Assembly: GCF_032854445.1 (NCBI RefSeq)
Contig: NC_088295.1
Location: 65,887,249 to 65,951,248, forward strand
Length of the DNA: 64,000 bases
Reading direction: 5' to 3'
DNA from: Liolophura sinensis
Taxonomy: Eukaryota > Mollusca > Polyplacophora > Chitonida > Chitonidae
Shown in pieces: positions 45,528 to 56,899 of this stretch. The position numbers were made by a program, and so were the translations under genes. Numbering within the stretch: the stretch's first letter is position 1; the number at the start of each line of letters is the position of its first letter. The notes beneath the pieces are model-generated. The model worked only from the letters and a program-made list of their open reading frames with translations, made no database searches and was not told the DNA's origin.

Positions 45528-48500
45528 ATGCCTAGCAAGGGTAAGTGAAATTTTGGTGCATACATGAGGCGATGTTTCAGATAATCAAGTGTTCTGTATA
45601 CAGGTGCATTGGTAATTTACACTAAACACTTACTTACGTTTCGGCTGGCCAGTTTCATTATCAAGCACTCTTAGACAAGAAACAGTTATCCCATAAAATA
45701 CAACGATTTAGGTATTCTACATGTAAATGACACACAGCATGCTGATATATTAACGTTAAATTAGTACACTCTGATCATGCGTGAAACTAATCATCGTATT
45801 ATGTTCACATAGGTGTCATTCATAAAGTTTTAATGGTGTGGTGAAACCTAATTTGACACGCTAAATTATGATGAGATTATGACGTTAAACCCCAAGCAAT
45901 CAACCAGGCTAATTTTTGCAATTCAACCCGCATTTAAATGTGTAATCTACGATTATCTATACAGGTCATCGACCCAGATTCACTTACGGACATCTTTAGG
46001 TCATATCTTTATGGTGCCTGTTCATATACAGGCGCCATATTCGATGATTATGCTTAATTCTGCATTAAATGGAATTCTTTGCCGTTCTAAGTGATGAATT
46101 ATGCGTTTTACTGATGGCTTTGTTAATATTAAGTTTCATTTGTTATACCTGTGTTCAGTGCATACACACTGACGAGCAAAAGAAATTCTACATGTTAAAT
46201 CCCATCAGTGATATTCCTTTTGCCGCATTTGTACATTCACATCCTCAAGCAAACAGAAACTATCTCATTAAAACATAATTAGAAAATATACAGAATGAAT
46301 ATCCCCTGAAATAAGACTTGTTTGGTTTGGGAACATTATCAGGTCAGTCAGCATGATCATATTGTTTAAAAAAAAGAATTTAAAATTTATAATTCGCTCG
46401 GTAACATATATATGCATTACGAAAATTGATGTTTCTATATAAATGGTAATATCTTTGAGTTTATTCTAAAATCACTGTCACATAGAGGACCGAAATGTAC
46501 ATTTATCGAAATAAGCGAACGCCTTCGATGACTGACAGTTTTTATTATAGAAGATACCTTGAGACTAGACCTGCCCTTGAAATCGTTGTTCAATATAAAA
46601 TCTATTGTCTTAATAGCTCGCAGTTATACCATAAACATCCGGACCAGGTAATACGCATATGATGTTGAACAACAAGTTATAATGTGAAGTAAAATAAACG
46701 ACTATATCATGCAGATTCAAATATCAAAGACAAAGCTAAGTGGTGATTTGGAGTAGAAATGGTTATGGCTTTACTCCGACAACAGTCATGAATGGCGAAT
46801 TGGCATAAAACATAATTGCACATTAAGATATTCTTAAGTTGCATAATATACATGTACATGGTTTAAATATTCATAAAACAGAAAGACTAAAATAGCTTGA
46901 TGGATTACTCATACTGTGTGATATGTACCCCCATAAATAACTGTATTATGAAATTTTTATTCAGTTTTCATACCGATTAAAACATACTCAACACTATTGG
47001 TACGAATATAGACACCATATGTTATATATGGGATTAAGACAGACGTCTGTCATAATCCCAGGTTATATGCACACGAGTATGAAATGACACAAGAGTTATA
47101 TTCCTTGAGTAGAATCCAACATGGCGCCAATGGTGACAACATCGAAGCATCCTGACAGATATGTAGGTGAAACATTCTTTAGCACGGCGTAAAATAAATA
47201 AATAACGACAAATGTTAATGCAATGCAAAAAATGGATAGAGCGTGATACAGAAAAATCTTACGGTTTTGATCTATCATTTGAAGTACACACATTAAACGT
47301 TTATGGCCTAAGGATAATTCCCAGGGCTGGATTCCCAAGATTTGTATTGTAATGGTCCCCATAGTAATCAGTTTGATTGTTATGCTCTTTTTTTTTTGCA
47401 AGGTTTACTGGAACGTTTAGGGAATGGCGAGAACATCATCGTGGCCGAGGGTTATGTGTTCGAGTTCGAACGGCGAGGATACCTCAAAGCCGGCGCATTT
47501 GTACCCGAAGTTGTCATCGAAAGACCGGACCTGGTGAAAGGCCTGCACGAGGAGTTTGTTCATGCCGGAAGTGACGTAGTACTAGCGTTCACGGTGAGTA
47601 CGACGTTCTGTGCAACACACGCTATACTTTAATTCTATGAACTATTATGATACCTTATCAGCATGATGACGTCAACTTGTTCTTGATCATAACACTCAGA
47701 AGTAGCATTTGAATGAAAAAATAAAAAATAAAAATGAAAAAGAGCATTTCAATAAAAATTCTGGGCTTTATGATTTATATTTATGTCGCCACGAGATGGT
47801 TGCAATATTATCGAAGAGGCCATTAAGCCATAATCATTTACTGGTATATTTTGTCCTTAATGTTACGTTCAGTGTATTCTCTTATCAGTGTTATGGCCAT
47901 AATGCGAAGTATTGAGGATATATTCTTTTCTTAACAGCTAGAATCGTGGTCATATTCTTTTGGTCGCAGTATTATGGTTATATTCTCTTGTTCACAGTTT
48001 TGTGGTTGTTTTCTTTTCTTCACGGTATAGTTGTTTTCATTTGTTCACAACATTTTTGTTGCTTTCCACGATTCATTGTGACAATTGTGACAAGTTCGTT
48101 GTATTATGACTGTTTTTGTGGTTCACAGTGTTGTGGTTGTTTTCCATGATTGACCGTATTGTGGCTGTTTTGTGTGGTTCACAGTATTGTGGTTGTTTTC
48201 CATGATTCACCGTATTGTGGTTGTTTTGTGTGGTTCATAGTGTTGTAATTGTTTTCCATGATTCACCGTATTGTGGTTGTTTTGTGTGGTTCACTGTATT
48301 GTGGTTGTTTTCCATGATTCACCGAATTGTGGCTGTTTTGTGTGGTTCACAGTGTTGTAGTAGTTTTCCATGATTCAACGTGTTGTGGCTGTTTTGTGTG
48401 GTTCACAGTGTTTTCCATGATTCACCGTATTGTGGCTGTTTTGTGTGGTTCACAGTGTTGTGGTTGTTTTCCATGATTCACCGTATTGTGGCTGTTTTGT

Positions 48501-51500
48501 GTGGTTCACAGTGTTGTGGTTGTTTTCCATGATTCACCGTATTGTGGCTGTTTTGTGTGGTTCACAGTATTGTGGTTGTTTTCCATGATTCACCGTATTG
48601 TGGCTGTTTTGTGTGGTTCACAGTGTTGTGGTTGTTTTCCATGATTCACCATTGTGATTGTTTTGTGTCGTTCACAGTGTTGTGGTTGTTTTCCATGATT
48701 CACCGTATTGTGGTTGTTTTGTGTGGTTCACAGTAGTGTGGTTGTTTTCCATGATTCACCGTATTGTGGCTGTGTTTTGTGGTTCACATTATTGTGGCTG
48801 TTTTCTATTGTTCACAGTATTATGGTCATCGTAAGAAGCTCCAGGTTATCAACCGAGAAGATGACCTGGAAGCGCTGAACAGATCTGCTTTAAGAATCGC
48901 CCGCCAGGTGGCAAATGAAACTGGAACATTGATGGCGGGCAACATCTGTAACAGTACCGTGTATAAGAGAGACAACAAGGTGGCGCAGGAAAAAACAAAG
49001 GCCATATTCAAGGTGGGAAACTCACCTCGTATAATATTCATTATACTCCTTATAAATTTATTTCCTTCACTTAGTTAAGTTTCGCCAAACATCATGCAGG
49101 GACAGACGTGTAGCGGGATCCATGAAGACGTGGACAGTGAACACTAACAACACAGAGCAGGTCACACAAAACAAATCACCTTAAAAAGCTCCCCCCCCCC
49201 CGCAAAAAAAAAACAAAAACAAAACAACAACAACAAAAAAAAAAACAAAACAAAAACAAAACAACAACAACAACAAAAAACAGAAGAAAACAAAAAGAAT
49301 AAATACGGTTTATCATTAACACTTTCATGTGTTATTTACATGTGCTAATGTAGGCCTACTGTTGTATTTGTTAATTTCAACATGTTGTCACAGTGATTGC
49401 CTAATTTGTTAAGGCAGTTGAAAGAGATCTGAGGAAGATGCTGAGCTAATGGGATACTTATATGTGATTAGAGATCTACATGGATCCGCTGTAGCCGAGG
49501 GATAAACTGGAGAATAAAACCAATTGTCTCTTTGTTATCCCCAGGAACAAATCCTGTGGGCCGTGGAAGAAGGAGCTGATTATATATTAGGGGAAACTTA
49601 CAGCGAGCTGGGAGAGGCAATGTTAGCGCTGGAAACGATCAAAGAGTATGGAAATGGTGAGTATACATAGTGTGAGGTGGGGATAGGGTAGGGGTGAGGT
49701 GAGTTGAGTGTGGGGGAAGCGCTGGAAATGATCAAAGAGTATGAAAATGGTTTAGTAGTCTACAGAGTGAGAGGTGGGGGTGGGGTGGGGGTGAGGTGAG
49801 TTGAGTGTGAGGGGTTACAGCGAGCTGGCAGAGACAATCTTTCCGGAAAGCAATCAAAGCGAATGAAAATGGTGAGTAGCCTGTACAATGGGAGGTGGGG
49901 GGTGTGGGTGGGGATGGGAGTGAGGTGAGGGTGGGGATAACAGGGAGCTGGGAGAGGAAATACTAGCCTTGGAGATAATCAGAGTATGGAAACGGTAAGA
50001 TATAATACAGGATCAGATGTTGGTTACGTGTTAGGGAATTTAACACATGCACGTGTAGGTTTGTACACGTCTCTTTGTCAGCAGTCGATGAATATAGAGT
50101 ATGTGAATATCAGAGAAGATGGAACACCCGATGACGTCTTGTATAATACTGTCTCCCTTTTTGTCAATTTTGTTGCACCGCATTCAATTGAAGCTACTTA
50201 TTCAAATTATCTGTCACAATACATGGTTAGTAATCTTACGATGTTTGCTGAATACCTGCTTAAGCAGGAAGGCTGTGTAGAGATTTTTAGTGAAGTATTC
50301 GATCATCCTCATCACCCTGGGTCTTGGCTGTGAATCACAAACTTTTCATTGCTTCATTGCTAATACATTAAGACAGTTGTCGTGTACTTCTCAAGCGCAG
50401 TGGTTTTAGAAATGTGCGCGGAGGAGGAAGCAATGCGCGCGGTGGATTCAGCAATGTGTGCGGAGTGTTTAGCGATGTGCGCGATGAATTCACCAATGGA
50501 CGCGGAGTGTTTAGCGATATGTTCGGTGAATTCACCAATGGACGCGGAGTGTTCAGCAATGTGCGCGGGGAATTCACCAGTGGACACGAAGTGTTTAGCA
50601 ATGTGCGTGGTGAATTCACCAATGCACGCGGAGTGTTTAGCGATGTGCGCGGTGGATTCAGCACATCATACACTGCAAATATTAACGACGTATAACATAT
50701 ATCTATAAAAGCACATGCATTAATGTGCAAACTCTTTGCTCTTTTTATTTGAATGCAAATGCCTTATCCATAAACGCGTTACATGTATATGGTGGGACTA
50801 TTCACGCACGTATTTTTGTTATAACATGGCTGGCATCCTTTTTATGACATCGACGTTTTCAATGAATCATTTCCAACTTTTCTTCAAAAGATTGGTGTTT
50901 AAGAGAAAACATGTGACATGTCTTCTAGAGTGGCCAAATAGCCTTTTTTTTTTATTTTAACACGTATTACACAGTTTATTTGCTGTGTAGGATTTAGATT
51001 TTATTTCAGCTAGTCAGTGTTAAGCTGCGTAACATAAGAAGACCTGGAGTAATGGGGTCATTTGATTTGCATAATGAACGTATTATATATAAACTGCGCT
51101 GTGATTCCGTATTCTCATTGTAAGTTTAAGATGGCGTATAAATATTCACTTTTGAATTATTGTTTTACATCGTATTCAACGGCCAGCATTAAGGTGGGAA
51201 GAAGCCGGGCGGATTGGGCTGGCAATCACACCGTATGAACACGTTTTTAGATACCATTGTGACCCATGTCTTGCCTATCAGGACAAACTTCATCAGATAC
51301 ATCCAGATCAAAATTGTTCTCAGTTTTCCTAAACAAGTTATTCACCTATTTGTTAAACATTAACTTGGTTTAAAGTATATATGTACGTTCTTGTCTTGAA
51401 TGAGTTGAAGTCCAGCTCATGCTGGCTTCCTCTCCGGTCGTTCGTCGGAAGGTCTGCCAGTAACCTGCGGATTACCCCGGGCTTTGCTTGGTTTCTTCCC

Positions 51501-54500
51501 ACCCATAATGGTGTCCACCGTTGTGAAATATTTTTGAATATGGCGTAAAAACACAAATCAAATCAATTCAATTCAATTCAAGGCATGAGTTTTTGATCTT
51601 GAGGTCGTGAATTCGAGTCAAGCCCCTGACGCACACATTTTTCCGTTCCAAAACCCGGTCATGGCGTAAAACACTAATCCAATAAATAGCACCAGAGGAT
51701 CATTTTTACTGCCCTTTTCCACATACTGGATGTGCTATAATTAATAACAGAGCTTACTTATATATATAGCAGAACTTTTCTTCAGGTAAAAGAACGTTTT
51801 TCTTGAAAGAGTATCCAATGCAGACATCAAAACGCTACATCTATATATCAGACTGTCTTTTGCAGTATTTTTACTTGTATAGCCTACTTCTGTTGCGAAA
51901 AAGAGTACCTCTGTGTATACAATTTTGTCTACAACAGCACAAATGGACATAGCTAGTAACTGTCTGTAGGTTCTGTAACTGTATGCTCCCATTCAACGTG
52001 GACATCACGGTGTGAAATAGTTCGTGTCATCTGGCAGTGAAGCGCTTCATCTTCTGTACATATTTGTGTGCTCAGGTTTACCGGCAGTAATAACGATGAT
52101 ATCACACGTACCTGACAAGACCACGGACGGGGTAACCTTCTCCGAGGCCTGCAAGCGGTTGGAGAACGCGGGGGCCGCCGTGGTTGGGCTGAACTGCGGC
52201 AGGGGACCAGAGACTCTCATGCCTCTAATACGTGAAATAAAGCACGCCTGCAAGGTATATATATATATGATACAACGCTGAAATTCAGGGGAATGAAGAA
52301 AACAAATATTTTTAGAACATTTTTTTTGTTGTCCGATTGCGAAACCGACTGGTCAAGTTCATGATGTAAATCGCCGGATTTCACACCAAAAGCACCTGAC
52401 CAACAAGGTCACAATATCGAATTCAGCTCATGGTGCTTTAGTGTAAGGAATTCGACAGGTACCTGCACCAGTGTGTAGAGGGTCGCCCCGGGCTATGCCC
52501 AGTTTCCGGTCATCTGCCTCACCTTCGCCATAAAAGAGAAACAGCCTAACAGCTTAGAGCATAATTAAAAGATAAACGAAAACATTGTGTTTAACTGATG
52601 GTTAAGAATCGATCTCGTGCTGGTTTTAGGCCAGTATGTCCAGCAGGTACATGAAGGGCAGTTGCTTCCTCCGGGCACTCCCGTTTCTACCTCCCATTAT
52701 CGTGACCCGTATAACTGAAATGCCTTGAATACGGCGTTAAACGCTAATAGCATAAATAAATGTAGCTGTTGAACTATCAGTGGCAGAAATATGACCCAGT
52801 GTCATAAACAACACAACAATTATCCGTATGTCATTTTAGCTTAAAGGTGTGAATGTATGCATAAATCAACAACCTTAACTGTTTACATGTAAGCTACGTG
52901 TTTAGGAACATGTATTTAGGAGTGTAGAATGAGTATGTGAGTGTAGATGATGAGTGTAGAAGAGTAAACTAGGAGTGTATGAGCGTAGACTAGGAGTGTA
53001 GGAGTGTAGACTAGGAGTGTAGGAGTGTAGACTATGAATGTAGGAAGGTGTATACTATGCACCTATGCATGTTTGGGGTTGAAAGTCGTACTTAACAATT
53101 TTTCAGTCATATGACCACGAGGTGTGTGTACATATACTGTGTCGTCTTGTGGCAGGCCGAGTCTATGCCAAAGTGCTGCTGACAATGAAGTATCATGCCG
53201 AAGACACCAGCCATGCAGACGCCTTGCTCTAACGTCTCAATGCTGCGCGCCAAGTGGGACAGCAGGTAGTGCCATTTTTAAAGCCTGTGGTATCACCCGA
53301 CCTGCGTTTGATCCCGGAGTCTCCCAACTTTGAGACGGGCGCTCTAACCATCGAAGCGGTCTGTGTAGACTTTGAATGGAGATGTGTAGATTGTGTGTAA
53401 GAGTATTCGTGTATTGGAGCGTAAGGTGTGCACGTAAAAGTGTAAGCTACTTGTGCTGGAGTGTAAGCTATTTGAGGAGAAGTGTAAGCTATCTTAGGAG
53501 GAATGTAGCTAGTTGAGGAGCAGTGTAAGCTATCTTAGGAGGAGTTTAAGCTATTTGAGGAGGAGTGTAAGCTATCTGAGGAGGAGTGTAATCTATCTGA
53601 GTGGGAGTGGAAGCTATCTGAGTGGAGTGTAAGCTATCTTAGGAGGAGTGTAAGGTATGTGATGAGGAGTGTTAGCCATCCGAGGAGGAGTGTAAGTTAT
53701 CTGAGGAGGAGAGTAAGCTATCTGAGGAGAAGTGTAAGCTAATTGAGTGGGAGAGTAAACTATCGGAGAGGAATGTAGCCTGGAACCAGCATGAGATCGA
53801 CTTTTAACCATCAGTTAAACACAATGTTTATCTGAGTGGAAGTGTAAGCTGTCTGATTGAGAGTGTAAGCTATGTGATGAAGAGTGTAGGTTATCTGAGT
53901 GAGAGTGTAAGATATGTGATGAAGAGTGTAAGTTAACTGAGTGGGAGTGTAAGTTATCTTAGGAGAGGTATAAGCTATCTGATGAGGAGTGGAAGCTATC
54001 TGAGTGGAGTGTAAGCTATCTTAGGAGGAGTGTAATGTATGTGATGAGGAGTGTTAGCCATCCGAGAAAGACTGTAAGCTATCTGAGGAGGAGTATAAAC
54101 TATCGGGGAGGAATGTAGGCTATCTGAGGCGAGTGTAAGCTATCTGAGTGAGAGTGTAAGATATGTAATGAAGAGTGTAAGTTATCTGAGTGGGAGTGTA
54201 AGTTATCTGAGGAAAGTATAAGTAATCTGATGAGGAGTGTAAGCTTTCTGAGTGGGAGTGTAAGGCATCTGAGGGGAGTGGGTGGGTGGGTGGGTTGGTT
54301 TTGGGTGGGCTATCCGAGTTGTGTTGAAGGTATCTGATGAGGACTGTAAGCTATCAGAGGTAGAGTGTAAGCTACCTTAGGAGGGATGTATCTGAGGGGG
54401 AGTGTAATCTATCTGAGAGTTAGTGTAAGCTATGTGAGGAGGAATATAGGCTATCTGAGGGGAGTGTAAGCTATCTTAGGAGGACTGTATCTGATGGGAA

Positions 54501-56198
54501 GTGTAAGCGTTCTGAGGGGAGTGTAAGCTATCTGAGGGGAGTTAAGTTATCCGAGGAGGAATACATGCTATCCGAGGAGGAGTTAAGCTATTCGAGGAGG
54601 AATATAGGGTATGTGAGGGGGAGTTAAACTATCTGAAGATAATTGTAAACTATCTGAGAGGAAGTGTGAGGTATCTGAGGGGGAATATAAGCTATCTGAA
54701 TGAGGGGAGTGTAAGCTATCTTCGGAGGACTGTATCTGATGGGGAGTGTAAGCTATCTGAGGGGAGTTAAGCTATCTTCGGAGGAATATATGCTATCCGA
54801 GGAAGAGTTAAGCTATTCGAGGAGGAATATATGCTATCCAAGGAGGAGTTAAACTATCTGAAGATAATTGTAAACTATCTGAGAGGAAGTGTGAGGTATC
54901 TGAGGGGGAATATAAGCTATCTGAATGGGAATGTAAGCTGTCGGATGAGGAATGTAGAATATCTTAGGGAGAGTTAAGCTATCTGAACGGGAGTGTAAGG
55001 TATCTGAGGGGAAGTGTAAACTATCTAAGGGGGAGTGTAAGATATCTGAAGATGATTGTAGACTGTCTGAAGGGAGTGTAAGCTGTCTGAGTGGGAGTGT
55101 AAGCTATATGAGTGGAAGTGAGATGTTCATACAGGAATGCTGGCTAGGCCAAGTACACATCTAGTTTTGAGCTATTCGAAAATGGTCTGAAAGTAGGGTA
55201 ATTTTTCTGTTTATTTTTTCCAGGGGCCAATCGCTGCTCTTCCAGTCCCATATAAAACCACAGCAGTACAGAAAACATTCCAGTCTTTGACAGATCCTGT
55301 CACAGGTACTCTTATGTTTACTGATAACCGAACGCATATTTCTCTGTTTTCCGCCCGTTTTAGTGTGTTATAGGTACAATATCGATCAAAAAGAAAGGAT
55401 AGCATATTCGAATCACATACTGTTCATGCTGACCATCATCTGCACGTTTGTATACTAGTGAATGATAGGTACGATATGGCTAGAGAAAAGGGGGAGTGTC
55501 TATGACCAGTATTCTATATTCAGAATAAGAGGATTCAGATACACATTCACAATTGTGTGCTTGTAAATTTCCATTCTTGCAATGAGATATAGACACAGAA
55601 AAACACAGATATGGTATACAGGGGAGTTGGTTTACGGGAAAAACGTTAGTTGATTTGTACTGGCACTTGTAACGGGTGAGGTAATTTCCCTGGAACTGTG
55701 TGACGTCACGAAAGTATTTACTTGGCAGGGTTCAGGCTTTTTGCAGTAGTAGTAGTAATAGTAAGATTGATGGATTTGAACATTTCCCAAAAATATCATC
55801 ACACATTTGATTAAATTTATGGAGCAAAGAAGAATTTAAACCGGCATGCTGCAAGGAGATGCCATCGCGATATGATCGAAAGCTGAAACTAATTTACATG
55901 TCCCATGTTTTTTTTTCTTGAACCAGGTGAGCGGGCGTTTCCGGTGGATTTACCGGCACATTCATGCGGGAGAAGTGATATCATTAAGTTTGCACGAGAG
56001 GCCAAGCAGCTGGGAATTCAATATGTAGGACTTTGTTGTGGAAACGCTTCTCATTATTTGCGAGCTTTGGCGGAGGAATATGGCCGTACACCGCCAGCGA
56101 GCAAATATTCTCCGGACATGTCAGAACATTTCATTTACGGTTCTAAGAAAGGCTTTGACGCGTACTATACTGAAAGTCTTAAAAGTCAAGTTGGTTGA
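45528..56198 (+). CDS. BHMT-like: Betaine-homocysteine S-methyltransferase-like protein, copy 3
   Basis: Seven exons: 45528-45540, 47403-47593, 48818-49012, 49545-49656, 52076-52254, 55224-55305 and 55927-56198, encoding 347 residues with the same phases as copies 1 and 2. Landmarks are [72 protein letters not shown], first zinc ligand in [27 protein letters not shown], and paired ligands in [14 protein letters not shown]. It ends [11 protein letters not shown], without the vertebrate C-terminal arm. It is the longest gene of the array (10.7 kb) because introns 2, 4 and 5 hold large tandem repeats. Two of these (introns 2 and 4) derive from the gene's own exon edges. Protein similarity is closest to copy 2. 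Family secure; methyl donor unknown. Confidence 0.94.
45878..45906 (+). mobile_element. SINE-B 3' end fragment
   Basis: The words atgacgttaaaccccaagca correspond to the 3' end of SINE-B. Confidence 0.4.
45910..47130. other. Intron 1 of BHMT-like 3, no feature recognised
   Basis: AT-rich with short chance frames only. Confidence 0.4.
47150..47212 (+). mobile_element. SINE-A 3' end fragment
   Basis: It has gtaggtgaaacattctttag followed by cacggcgtaaaataaataaa, about 190 bp before exon 2 of copy 3. Confidence 0.7.
47885..48817 (+). repeat. Minisatellite grown from the exon 3 acceptor of BHMT-like 3
   Basis: About 15-17 units of roughly 56-60 bp contain GGTTCACAGTATTGTGG and TTTTCCATGATTCACC. 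The array runs straight into the real junction TTCACAG/TATTATGGTCATCG at 48817/48818. The left-hand units are closest to the exon: cagtgttatggccataatgc at 47886 and gcagtattatggttat at 47968. The array therefore appears to have expanded from the acceptor plus the first bases of exon 3. Confidence 0.85.
49189..49300. repeat. Low-complexity C run and (CAA/A)n tract
   Basis: A run of about 12 C is followed by about 90 bp of A-rich CAAAA/CAACAA sequence in intron 3 of BHMT-like 3. Confidence 0.9.
49657..50000 (+). repeat. Three tandem copies of the exon 4 end and donor of BHMT-like 3
   Basis: After the functional donor at 49657, the exon 4 tail (gcgctggaaacgatcaaaga, gtatggaaatg) recurs. Copies of the donor junction are at 49750 (GTTTAG), 49872 (GTGAGT) and 49995 (GTAAGA), spaced 93, 122 and 123 bp. 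Each is followed by a G-rich gaggtggggtgggg stretch like that after the real donor. The second and third copies also retain the upstream cagcgagctggcagag / cagggagctgggagag segment. Confidence 0.93.
50400..50670. repeat. 42-bp minisatellite, open in several frames (intron 4 of BHMT-like 3)
   Basis: About six copies of a 42-bp unit are built of two related 21-bp halves (gtgcgcggtgaattcaccaa and gacgcggagtgtttagcgat). Frames of 75-120 codons stay open on both strands only because the period is a multiple of three. One reads as repeats of [14 protein letters not shown]. Confidence 0.93.
50700..51155. other. Intron 4 of BHMT-like 3, no feature recognised
   Basis: AT-rich sequence without a supported feature. 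Confidence 0.35.
51165..51225 (-). mobile_element. SINE-A fragment
   Basis: It has ttttacatcgtattcaacgg followed by ccagcattaaggtgggaaga and agccgggc. Confidence 0.55.
51400..51575 (+). mobile_element. SINE-A copy, 5' truncated
   Basis: It begins at the B-box side (gagttgaagtccagctcatg). It runs through ctggcttcctctccggtcgt and ggtctgccagtaacctgcgg to the ggcgtaaaaacacaaatcaa end. A short further 3' fragment (atggcgtaaaacactaatcc) sits at 51660-51690. Confidence 0.85.
52465..52765 (+). mobile_element. Degenerate SINE-A remnants
   Basis: Two partial bodies occur: agggtcgccccgggctatgc, and further right ctccgggcactcccgtttct followed by gaatacggcgttaaacgcta and an ATAAATAAA tail. Confidence 0.6.
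52920..53056. repeat. Minisatellite, left part (gtgtagactaggagtgtagg)
   Basis: Short units of AGGAGTGTAGGAGTGTAGAC type lie in intron 5 of BHMT-like 3. A SINE-B separates them from the larger array at 53370-55125. Confidence 0.8.
53060..53365 (-). mobile_element. SINE-B copy, nearly full length
   Basis: It has tttggggttgaaagtcgtac, tttttcagtcatatgaccac, cgccaagtgggacagcaggt and, at the head, tttgatcccggagtctccca and gggcgctctaaccat. Confidence 0.85.
53370..55125. repeat. Large minisatellite in intron 5 of BHMT-like 3
   Basis: About 1.75 kb of imperfect units of roughly 23-25 bp, consensus near GAGGAGTGTAAGCTATCTGA, with many variants (ggggagtgtaagctatct, aggaatgtagg). Larger blocks are themselves repeated, for example the segment around 54590-54690 and again at 54840-54930 (ctgaagataattgtaaacta in both). 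Confidence 0.93.
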
Positions 56199-56333
56199 AT
56201 TAAAGTAAAAGAAAGCTAAAATATGAAGTAAAGTTCATCATACAGACAACTGAAAACTGCACGTAAAAGTATTTTCATCTATTTTTTCAGATTTTTTTTA
56301 TAAAAATGTTGAAAGGCATTCAAATATTTAAAT

Positions 56334-56566
56334 AGTATGGTGGGCTTCATGAGCCATTACTGACGATATCTAGGAACTCTGACGTCATATTACCCTTTTT
56401 TTCCTAATGTTCACAAGAAGGAAGGAATTTTTAGGAACATTATTTCAGTAATCATAGGCAAAAAGAGTTATTCCCACTTTCAGAGTCGTCTTTAGGGTTA
56501 GATAAACCTGTGACGTCAGAGTTCCTGACATCTGATAGTATGGTCCATAATGCACACCATAGAATT
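56334..56566. mobile_element. Foldback/MITE family 1, copy b
   Basis: Inverted ends of about 55 bp contain the perfect core AGGAACTCTGACGTCA (56372-56387) and its reverse complement (56512-56527), separated by a non-coding spacer. It lies 136 bp after the stop codon of BHMT-like 3. A second, more degraded member is at 30235-30470. Confidence 0.85.
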
Positions 56567-56899
56567 CAAGAATACAAGTGTTTGAGCGCCTTTAACTCTT
56601 TTCACAAAAATCTAAAAACTTAATTAAAATATATTTATTGATGGTTTTAAGTGGCCTATTTAATGATGCCTAATTCCGATTTTTAGAGGTCTTTCCCATT
56701 AATATATCCTCACGACGGCATTTGACGGCTTCAAATTTCTCTTGCCTCTAGGTTAAGAAAATTGTAGCTTCATTGAGCACACTAAAAACTAAATGCGAAA
56801 CTGATAGCCTTAGTAAAGAAAACATAAAATAGATGAAGTAAGAATCACGAGAAAGTCCACTAAAACTGTATCTGAAAATACTTTGACTAACTTTTGTAG

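Noticed and set aside
48542-48736. Frame encoding repeated [13 protein letters not shown]-type peptides
   Set aside because: A by-product of the exon 3 acceptor minisatellite in an intron, with no evidence of translation.
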